Shown: one piece after another, positions 57,939 to 64,000 of the stretch | Layout: every line of letters begins with the position of its first letter | Position numbering within the stretch: the stretch's first letter is position 1 | NCBI GenBank assembly: GCA_022787085.1 | Contig: JALFVE010000038.1 | Coordinates: 33,809 to 97,808 of the forward strand | Direction of reading: 5' to 3' | DNA from: Oscillospiraceae bacterium | GTDB taxonomy: Bacteria > Bacillota > Clostridia > Oscillospirales > Ruminococcaceae | DNA: 64,000 nucleotides | Position numbers and translations under genes: made by a program | The notes under the pieces: generated by a model | What the model was told of the DNA's origin: nothing | Seen by the model: only the letters and a program-made list of their open reading frames with translations | Database searches by the model: none

Positions 57939-59255
57939 ATGAACACACCTGTGGCAGACGCAATGGCAATAAACGAGCTGCTTGCCCGATACGGAGTAAA
58001 ATTCGGTATATACAAAAAGGGACAGTTCAAGGAGCAGCTTTTCCCCTTTGATGCGATCCCGAGAGTGATCTCTGCGGAGGATTTTGCCGACATGGAGAGA
58101 GGACTTATTCAGAGGGTGAATGCCCTGAATATGTTCCTTGCAGATATCTATTCCGAGGGCAGGATAGTGAAGGACGGCATAGTCCCCGAGGATTTCGTCT
58201 ATATTTCCAAGGGTTATCTTGCTCCCTGCACGGGTGTAACGCCGCCCAAGGGAATATATAGCCATATCTCGGGAATAGACCTTGTTCAGGCAAAGGACGG
58301 GGAATGGTATATTCTTGAGGATAATCTGAGAATACCTTCGGGAGCGAGCTATCCCCTTATAGCAAGGGAGCTTTGCCGGATGGCAAGCCCCGCAGCCTTT
58401 GAAAATTCGGGGATAGTGGATAACCGAAACTATGCATCACTGCTCCGCAGCACAATGGATTATGTAAACTGCGGCGGCATAAATGTTATCCTCACTCCGG
58501 GAAGATATAACGCCGCATATTTCGAGCACAGCTATCTTGCTGAAAAAACGGGAGCGGTGCTGGTACAGAACACCGACCTGTTCGTGGAGAATAATATCCT
58601 CTATATGAAGGATTATCTGGGCGGAAAAACCAAGGTAGGAGCAGTCTACCGCCGAATTTCCGACGAATATCTTGATCCTCTGACCTTCCTGCCCGAATCC
58701 CTTATCGGCGTTCCTCATATCATGGATGCCTACCGTGCGGGAAATGTAGCCATAATCAACGCCCCGGGAAACGGTGTGGCAGACGACAAGGGAATATATT
58801 ATTTTGTCCCCAAGATGATAAAGTATTATCTGGGAGAGGAGCCTGTGCTTAAAAACGCACCCACCTATCTGCCATTCTATGAGGAGGACAGGAAATATGT
58901 CCTTGACAATCTCCCGAAGCTTGTTATCAAGGACGTATCCGAAGCAGGGGGCTATGGCGTAGTATTCGGCAGGGATATGACAAAGGAGCAGCTTTCGGAG
59001 TGGAGAACGCTCATAACCGAGCAGTCCCGCCGCTTTATCGCCCAGGAGGTAATAGATTTCATTGATCTTGAGGTAATGGAAAAGGGCGAGACGGTCATGC
59101 GAAAGGCAGATCTGAGAGCCTTTGTGCTGAGCGGCGAGGAAACAAGAGTATGGGCAAGCGGACTCACCCGATTTTCAAGAATAGCGGATTCATTTGTAGT
59201 AAATTCATCACAAGGAGGAGGCTTTAAGGACACATGGGTGCTATTACCGAAATAA
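57939..59255 (+). CDS. circularly permuted ATP-grasp ligase (type 2)
   Basis: The 438-residue protein belongs to the circularly permuted ATP-grasp family (DUF404/DUF407), predicted to form amide or peptide bonds using ATP. Marks are LFPFDAIPRVI (34-44), GLIQRVNALNMFLADIY (55-71), WYILEDNLRIPSGASYP (123-139) and a C-terminal TRVWASGLTRFSRIADSFVV with QGGGFKDTW. Start: ATG at 57939 behind AAAAGAGATGAAG; an ATG at 57930 is the alternative. It is the first of six tightly packed genes and overlaps the alpha-E gene by 22 bases, as in the known cassette. The substrate is unknown. Confidence 0.92.
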   Translation: MNTPVADAMAINELLARYGVKFGIYKKGQFKEQLFPFDAIPRVISAEDFADMERGLIQRVNALNMFLADIYSEGRIVKDGIVPEDFVYISKGYLAPCTGVTPPKGIYSHISGIDLVQAKDGEWYILEDNLRIPSGASYPLIARELCRMASPAAFENSGIVDNRNYASLLRSTMDYVNCGGINVILTPGRYNAAYFEHSYLAEKTGAVLVQNTDLFVENNILYMKDYLGGKTKVGAVYRRISDEYLDPLTFLPESLIGVPHIMDAYRAGNVAIINAPGNGVADDKGIYYFVPKMIKYYLGEEPVLKNAPTYLPFYEEDRKYVLDNLPKLVIKDVSEAGGYGVVFGRDMTKEQLSEWRTLITEQSRRFIAQEVIDFIDLEVMEKGETVMRKADLRAFVLSGEETRVWASGLTRFSRIADSFVVNSSQGGGFKDTWVLLPK

Positions 59256-59941
59256 ATATCAACAATCTTTTCTGGCTAGGAAGATATGTTGAAAGAGTAT
59301 TTACGACCTTAAACAGCTTTTTTAAATATGCCGACCGATTTATCGAAGGCGGAGAGGAAGCATACGAAAAATATCTTGCTGACATAAACGTCCCCGATAT
59401 ATACGGAAGCTCTTCTGAATTTTTCAAGCGCTATGTTTTCGATATGACCGACCCCAACTCTATAATCTCAAATTTTGACAGAGCGCTGGGAAACGGTATC
59501 GTGCTGAGAGAAACAATCAAAACTCCTTCCCTGTCCTATCTCCAGATGGCGATGGACAAGTTTAAAAGCTGCGAGGGAACGTCAAAGATACGCTATGATA
59601 TGCTTCCCGTCAGGGACGCAATATATGCCTTCTGGGGCAGTATCGACAACAATATGACCGATCTTGAGGCACTTCGGATGATACATCTGGGAAAATCCGT
59701 AGAGAGAGCGGATATGTTCATAAGATTGGGCTATCCTGCTGCTGAGATAACCACAGAGCTTGATAATTTAATAAAGCACGTTTCCAGATATCCTAATATC
59801 GGAATCGTAAACAATGACGCCCTTGAAGAATTGAAGAAGGCGGCAGAAGATCACAGCAGCTTTGTAAAAAACAAGCTCCGTATACTTGACAATATTGAAC
59901 AGCTTATTGAGGTGAATATCCTTGAAACGGTTACGGTTTGA
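59234..59941 (+). CDS. alpha-E domain protein
   Basis: The 235-residue all-helical protein opens with ININNLFWLGRYVERVFTTL, the alpha-E (DUF403) signature with the WxGRYxER motif, and has later helices with RVEH-like LGKSVERADMFIRLGYPAAE. Alpha-E proteins always accompany the circularly permuted ATP-grasp and are thought to help its ligase reaction; the mechanism is unproven. It is shorter than the usual 310 residues. The ATG lies about 13 bases after GGAGGAGG inside the end of the ligase gene. Confidence 0.92.
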   Translation: MGAITEININNLFWLGRYVERVFTTLNSFFKYADRFIEGGEEAYEKYLADINVPDIYGSSSEFFKRYVFDMTDPNSIISNFDRALGNGIVLRETIKTPSLSYLQMAMDKFKSCEGTSKIRYDMLPVRDAIYAFWGSIDNNMTDLEALRMIHLGKSVERADMFIRLGYPAAEITTELDNLIKHVSRYPNIGIVNNDALEELKKAAEDHSSFVKNKLRILDNIEQLIEVNILETVTV

Positions 59942-60698
59942 ATTTGAGACCAAGCTTGAATTTTCCTGCGGAGTATCGGAGCATAGCTTCACGCTCCGCT
60001 GCATACCCCTTTCGGACGGCAGACAGACCATAGCGGAGCCAAAATGCGTGATACTGCCGCAGACGGGCAGCGTATGGCGCAGCAGGGACAGCTTCGGAAA
60101 TACCCTTGTCTGCGGCAGAATGGAAAAGCCCCATAATGAATTTTCCTTCAGGGTGGAGGGAGAAGCGCAGACAGAAAATTCCTGCGAAGCAGCAGGAACA
60201 GCGCAGCCCTTTTATGCGGCATATTCGCCCCTCACCGCAGCAGGAGAAAAAATATCAGCCTTTTATGAAGAAAACCGTCCGAAGGACGGGGATATCCGTA
60301 TGAGAGCGGAAGCGCTTACCGAAGCGGTTTACCGTCTGATGACCTATCAGAGCGGAGTAACGGGCGTGAATACAACAGCGGAGGATGCGCTATCCCTCGG
60401 CAGCGGAGTGTGTCAGGATTATGCCCATATCCTGCTGTCCCTGCTCCGGAGAGACGGTATTCCCTGCCGATATGTGTCGGGACTGGCATTCGAGTGGGGG
60501 CAGACCCATGCATGGGTTGAGATAAATGACGGCAGCCGCTGGATAGGCATAGACCCCACCCATAACCGCTATATCGGCGGGGGATATATCAAGCTCTGTC
60601 ACGGCAGAGATTATTATGACTGTCCCATCGAGCGCGGAATATACATCGGAAATGCAGACAGCCTGCAAACCGTATCATCAAGGATAACAGAGCAGTAA
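59922..60698 (+). CDS. transglutaminase-like cysteine peptidase/transferase
   Basis: The 258-residue protein has an N-terminal beta domain (about 1-110) and a transglutaminase core with Cys164 (SLGSGVCQDYAHILL), His196 (GQTHAWVEI) and Asp211 (WIGIDPTHN), so the triad is intact. This third member of the cassette is predicted to cut or transfer peptide bonds of the ligase product. The start is a TTG (59922) after GAGGTG, inside the last 20 bases of the alpha-E gene. There is no signal peptide, so it acts in the cytoplasm. Confidence 0.92.
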   Translation: MKRLRFEFETKLEFSCGVSEHSFTLRCIPLSDGRQTIAEPKCVILPQTGSVWRSRDSFGNTLVCGRMEKPHNEFSFRVEGEAQTENSCEAAGTAQPFYAAYSPLTAAGEKISAFYEENRPKDGDIRMRAEALTEAVYRLMTYQSGVTGVNTTAEDALSLGSGVCQDYAHILLSLLRRDGIPCRYVSGLAFEWGQTHAWVEINDGSRWIGIDPTHNRYIGGGYIKLCHGRDYYDCPIERGIYIGNADSLQTVSSRITEQ

Positions 60699-60716
60699 AA
60701 TAAGGAGTGAACCCCC

Positions 60717-61661
60717 ATGACAACGGTAATCGCAAGCGCAGGGCTTGCAGTAAACGAGCGTGTGGAAATACGCAGAAACAGAATAAAAGGAAAAGGAAGC
60801 GGCGCCGCCTCGGGAAAGCGAGTCTGTATAGTAACAGGAACGCACGGTGACGAGCTTGAGGGGCAGTTTGTCTGTGCGGAAACTGCCCGTATACTGACGG
60901 AGGGCATAGAAAAGCTCAGCGGCACAGTGGATATATATCCCGCACTGAACCCCCTGGGAATGGACAGCATTACCCGGGGCATACCGCTTTTCGACCTTGA
61001 TATGAACCGGATATTCCCGGGAACGTCTGAGGGCACCATGGCAGAATGTCTTGCTGCGGAGATAATCAGCGATATCAGCGGAGCGGATATCTGCATAGAT
61101 ATCCATTCCAGCAATATCTATCTCAAGGAGATACCTCAGATAAGGATAAACGAGCTGAGCGCCGAGGAGCTGATGCCCTATGCAAAGACGCTGAACTGTG
61201 ATTTTATCTGGATACATTCCTCTGCAACAGTGCTTGAAAGCACCCTTGCATACAGCCTTAACGTAACGGGAACGAAAACGCTAGTGGTAGAAATGGGCGT
61301 AGGAATGAGGATAACAAGGGAATATTGCAATCAGCTCACAGCAGGGATATTCAATCTCTTAAAAAGCCTCGGAATGTGGTCAGGGGAAACAGAGCCTGTG
61401 AGGGATCCTATCGTGTCGGGAGAAAGAGCGGTAGACTTTGTAAACAGCGGGGCAGACGGAATATTCGTCCCCTGCGTGGAGCATTGGGTAGATATCGACA
61501 AGGGGGAGCATATCGGAGACGTTATCGACCCCGCCACGGGAAAAATATCGGAATATGTCACCGCCCCATGCAGCGGAAAAATATTCACATTAAGGGAATA
61601 TCCCATAGTATACGGCGGCTCGCTCATAGCCCGCATCTTAGGAGGGGACAGCAATGCGTAA
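60717..61661 (+). CDS. M14/succinylglutamate desuccinylase-aspartoacylase family hydrolase (metal site intact)
   Basis: The 314-residue protein shows the zinc site of the AstE/AspA branch of the M14 peptidases: GTHGDELEGQF gives His43 and Glu46, and ICIDIHSSN gives His130; NPLGMDSITRG and LDMNRIFPG are the substrate-arginine region. Such enzymes remove acyl or amino-acyl groups from amides. From about residue 230 a beta-barrel-like C-terminal extension follows. GGAGTGAACCCCC precedes the ATG, 18 bases after the transglutaminase gene. In this operon it could release or edit an amide made by the ligase. Confidence 0.88.
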   Translation: MTTVIASAGLAVNERVEIRRNRIKGKGSGAASGKRVCIVTGTHGDELEGQFVCAETARILTEGIEKLSGTVDIYPALNPLGMDSITRGIPLFDLDMNRIFPGTSEGTMAECLAAEIISDISGADICIDIHSSNIYLKEIPQIRINELSAEELMPYAKTLNCDFIWIHSSATVLESTLAYSLNVTGTKTLVVEMGVGMRITREYCNQLTAGIFNLLKSLGMWSGETEPVRDPIVSGERAVDFVNSGADGIFVPCVEHWVDIDKGEHIGDVIDPATGKISEYVTAPCSGKIFTLREYPIVYGGSLIARILGGDSNA

Positions 61662-62580
61662 AACAGTTATCTATTCAATACAGTCACCCTACAGGGAACC
61701 GTTGGAAATAACAGGCTTTCGTTTTGGAAAGGGAGAAAAGGCGCTCTGCGTGGTAGGCGCAATGAGAGGAAACGAGGTCCAGCAGATGTATGTCTGCGCA
61801 AGGCTTGTAAACCGCCTCAAGGAGCTTGAGCGGGAGGGCTGTATCGCCGAGGGAAAGGAAATAATGATAATCCCCTGCGTGAATTACTACTCCATGAACA
61901 TAGGCAAGCGCTTCTGGACTATGGATAACACGGATATAAACCGAATGTTCCCGGGCTATGACCTGGGCGAGACCACTCAGCGCATAGCAGACGGACTGTT
62001 CAAGGGAATACAGGGCTATGATTATGGAGTGCAGCTTGCCAGCTTTTATCAGCAGGGAGATTTTCTTCCCCATGTAAAGCTTATGGAAACGGGCTTTACA
62101 GACCATAAGGATATGCTTGATTTCGGGCTTCCCTATGCATTTGTGAGAGAGCCCCGCCCCTACGATACCACAACGCTCAATTATAACTGGCAGGTCTGGG
62201 GAACAAAGGCATTTTCCCTCTACACAAACGCCACGGATGATTTCGATGAGAAGTCCGCCAAAACCGCAGTGGATGCAATACTTCGCTTCTGCGTCAAGAA
62301 AGGACTTATCCGAACCAAGCTCACAGGGGGCTATGTCACCGAAATGATAAGCGAGGAGCGGCTTGTGCAGATACATTCCCACTGTGCGGGAATATGCCGC
62401 AGCAGAGTGCGCACAGGCGATGAAGTGCGCAGCGGGGATCTGCTCTGCGAGATAATCGACCCATTAGAGGGAGATGTTATCTCAAAGATATATTCACCCA
62501 TAAACGGCATAATATTTTTCAGATACAACCGACCCCTTGAATTTGAAAAAAGCGTGCTGTACAAGATGATAAAAATATGA
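61654..62580 (+). CDS. M14/aspartoacylase-like paralogue lacking zinc histidines
   Basis: The 308-residue protein is clearly related to the previous gene: GAMRGNEVQQMYVCARLVNR matches GTHGDELEGQFVCAETARI, MDNTDINRMFPG matches LDMNRIFPG, and both end in a similar C-terminal barrel with RSRVRTGDEVRSGDLLCEII. But the first zinc His is replaced (RGNE for HGDE) and the second is lost (YGVQLASF for CIDIHSSN), while Glu41 stays. It is therefore probably a pseudoenzyme that partners its neighbour or binds the substrate. It overlaps the preceding gene by eight bases and has a strong AGGAGGGG site. Confidence 0.85.
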   Translation: MRKTVIYSIQSPYREPLEITGFRFGKGEKALCVVGAMRGNEVQQMYVCARLVNRLKELEREGCIAEGKEIMIIPCVNYYSMNIGKRFWTMDNTDINRMFPGYDLGETTQRIADGLFKGIQGYDYGVQLASFYQQGDFLPHVKLMETGFTDHKDMLDFGLPYAFVREPRPYDTTTLNYNWQVWGTKAFSLYTNATDDFDEKSAKTAVDAILRFCVKKGLIRTKLTGGYVTEMISEERLVQIHSHCAGICRSRVRTGDEVRSGDLLCEIIDPLEGDVISKIYSPINGIIFFRYNRPLEFEKSVLYKMIKI

Positions 62581-63833
62581 GTATGAATAAAAAGACAGGG
62601 CTTCCGCCCATAGGGAACAGGATATTAAAATCAGCGGCAGGAGTGCTTATCTGCGGTGTGATATATTTTCTCAGGGGAGAAAAGGGGATACCGTTTTATT
62701 CCATGCTTGCAGTGCTCTGGTGCATACAGCCCTATTCGGAGGGAACGCTGAAAATGGCGGTCCAGCGGACGGTGGGGACCTTTGTGGGAGCCATATTCGG
62801 ATTAATAACGATAGTGCTTGAAATATACGCCTTTCCGATATATGATTCACTGTTGGGCTATGCGATAACCGCCCTGATGATAATCCCGGTAATATATACG
62901 ACTGTGCTGCTTGACAAAAAGAATGCCAGTTATTTTTCCTGCGTGGTGTTCCTGTCCATCACCGTAATACATATGACGGACAGCAACCCCTTTTTGTTTG
63001 TGCTGAACAGAGTGATCGACACATTTATAGGAATAGCCGCAGGAATAGCTGTAAATTCGGCAAGGCTGCCCCGCAGAAGGGAGCGTGATTTGCTGTTCAC
63101 CGCCGAGCTTGACGATATGCTGTCGCCGGTAAATGAAAGGCTCTCGCCCTATTCAAAGGTTGAGATAAACCGAATGTTGTCTGACGGAGCAAATTTCACC
63201 ATAGCGACAATGCGGACGCCCGCCGCAATAATGGAAATATTATCCGATGTAAAAATGAAGCTTCCCGTCATAGTGATGAACGGCGCAGCCCTGTATGATA
63301 TGAACGAGAACAGCTATCTCAGGGCATATGTGATATCCTCCGAGACCTGTGCCGAGGTTCGCAGGATAGTAAACGAGCAGGGAATGAATATGTTCACCAA
63401 CGCCCTATGCGGCGACAATCTGATGATCTATTACGACGAGCTGAAAAACGAAGCGGAAAAGGCAATATACGGGTCACTAAAAAAGTCCCCCTACCGCAGC
63501 TATGTAAACCGTCTCCCCGCATCTGAGGACAGGACGATATATATAATGATAGTTGACAAATCGGAAAAAATCGCAGCGCTGCATCTCAGGCTGAAATATA
63601 AGCTTGGAGGGCAGCTGAATATGATAACCTATCCCTCGGATGATTACAAGGGTTACAGCTATATCAAGATATATAACAAAAACGCCTCAAAGCGTCATAT
63701 GATCGAGTATATATGCAGCGAATACGGTATCGGAAACGCAGTAGCACTAAAAGCAGACAGGGACAGCATAAACAGCATAGCCCATGAGCTGAAAAAAAGC
63801 TATGAGCCGCTGATATTTCGGAAAAAGAGATAG
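62577..63833 (+). CDS. FUSC/ArAE-type membrane protein fused to a degenerate HAD domain
   Basis: Residues of about 15-160 form six membrane helices with the FUSC/aromatic-acid-exporter pattern (FYSMLAVLWCIQPY, GTFVGAIFGLITIVLEIYAF, NRVIDTFIGIAAGIAVNSAR). Residues of about 170-418 resemble a Cof-type HAD hydrolase: ELDDMLSPVNERLSP in place of DxDGTL, FTIATMRTP for the ATGR motif, PVIVMNGAALYD, and IKIYNKNASKRHMIEY with the Lys of motif III. The catalytic Asp is Glu177 here, so phosphatase action is doubtful; ligand sensing is more likely. The ATG overlaps the previous stop (ATGA). It is probably the export or gating component of the operon. Confidence 0.8.
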   Translation: MSMNKKTGLPPIGNRILKSAAGVLICGVIYFLRGEKGIPFYSMLAVLWCIQPYSEGTLKMAVQRTVGTFVGAIFGLITIVLEIYAFPIYDSLLGYAITALMIIPVIYTTVLLDKKNASYFSCVVFLSITVIHMTDSNPFLFVLNRVIDTFIGIAAGIAVNSARLPRRRERDLLFTAELDDMLSPVNERLSPYSKVEINRMLSDGANFTIATMRTPAAIMEILSDVKMKLPVIVMNGAALYDMNENSYLRAYVISSETCAEVRRIVNEQGMNMFTNALCGDNLMIYYDELKNEAEKAIYGSLKKSPYRSYVNRLPASEDRTIYIMIVDKSEKIAALHLRLKYKLGGQLNMITYPSDDYKGYSYIKIYNKNASKRHMIEYICSEYGIGNAVALKADRDSINSIAHELKKSYEPLIFRKKR

Positions 63834-63922
63834 GAAAAAATAATTTGGGCGCAGGATAAACAGTGAAGTGCCCCCTGTCAAGTAGACATCTGAAAAAACA
63901 AAAGAATGTTTAGAATTAGTTC

Positions 63923-63954
63923 AAATCCACCCTGCTGCGCAGCAGGGTGGATTT
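63923..63954. terminator. perfect palindromic terminator in the IS end
   Basis: AAATCCACCCTGCTGC (63923-63938) is perfectly complementary to the following 16 bases, and both strands run into T-rich DNA. It can stop transcription into or out of the element. Confidence 0.8.
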
Positions 63955-63955
63955 T

Positions 63956-64000
63956 TTACGCCGCCGCTGCCGAGTGGAATTCCATAGGTGTCATACATTT
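63956..64000 (-). CDS. IS3-family transposase, C-terminal end only
   Basis: The frame enters from the window edge and reads KCMTPMEFHSAAAA before the TAA at 63958-63956. The phrase M-TP-EFH matches the C-terminus of IS150-type OrfB transposases (rve integrase domain, ending in TPxEY/F). Only 14 residues are visible; whether the upstream part is intact cannot be seen. Confidence 0.65.
   Translation of the reverse strand, partial: KCMTPMEFHSAAAA

Larger units (their letters stand above)
63864..64000 (-). mobile_element. edge of an IS3-family insertion sequence
   Basis: The last 45 bases encode, on the minus strand, a C-terminus typical of IS3-family (IS150 group) transposases, and the non-coding tail ends near TGAAGTGCCCCCTGTCAAGT (from 63864), which looks like a terminal inverted repeat. 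The outer boundary is approximate, and the rest of the element is beyond the window. Confidence 0.65.

Overview
The window looks like a chromosomal segment of a ruminal or gut Clostridia-type Firmicute, most plausibly a Ruminococcus-like member of the Oscillospiraceae. The evidence is moderate GC content with strong AGGAGG-type ribosome sites and frequent TTG starts, canonical sigma-A promoters (TTGACA, 17 bases, TATAAT), sporulation-family genes (spoIIR, a SpoVB-type flippase), a cellobiose phosphorylase with its own sugar ABC importer, and Firmicute gene orders such as SpoVB-MazG-S4 protein. The taxonomic call is inference, because no rRNA gene is present.

Layout. 1-1381: the end of a DHHW-family gene, a candidate 6S-like small RNA and a DUF1292 gene. 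1552-2921: a 1.3 kb transcription unit with its own promoter and terminator, no credible long ORF and about ten copies of a short motif; it is probably a large structured RNA. 3026-7340: a MATE transporter, a leader-peptide/terminator module in front of the RNA ligase rtcB, a small basic protein, an SGNH esterase and tRNA-Thr. 7624-15785: a large solute-binding lipoprotein, glycogen synthase, an LRR membrane protein, a calcium-type P-ATPase and spoIIR. 15786-21071: a minus-strand operon (M15 peptidase, FucI/AraA-type isomerase, two very small membrane/lipoprotein genes, maf), then nrdR and cca. 21252-28935: recD2, comF, a pyridoxal-kinase-like gene, trmL, degV, a BY-kinase and an Rpn-type nuclease. 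29162-39915: alaS, HIT, an AraC/PfkB divergent pair, tRNA-Arg, trpS, an aminotransferase and the SpoVB-MazG-HU-RqcP block.

40113-48968 is a cellobiose-type module: a LacI regulator, a solute-binding protein and two permeases, then (after an SCP2-like protein and a phosphopantetheinyl transferase) a GH94 cellobiose phosphorylase on the other strand. Palindromes with core AAACGTTT lie at the lacI leader and upstream of the phosphorylase, so the regulator probably controls both uptake and phosphorolysis. No transporter ATPase is encoded here, so a shared ATPase elsewhere is likely.

48993-57656 holds accessory genes: a MerR regulator with a repeat-rich lipoprotein, an amino-acid-type binding protein, an ABM protein, an AraC regulator, an orphan FliD-C-like protein beside a dehydratase-activase-like protein, a SUKH-type immunity protein and an exported protein of unknown role.

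57835-63833 is a tight six-gene operon: circularly permuted ATP-grasp ligase, alpha-E protein, transglutaminase-like protein, two M14/aspartoacylase-like proteins (the second without its zinc histidines), and a FUSC-type membrane protein fused to a degenerate HAD domain. The first three genes match a known but biochemically uncharacterised peptide-ligase cassette; the last three make an extended version that is the strongest candidate for an undescribed protein system here. The window ends in the edge of an IS3-type element.
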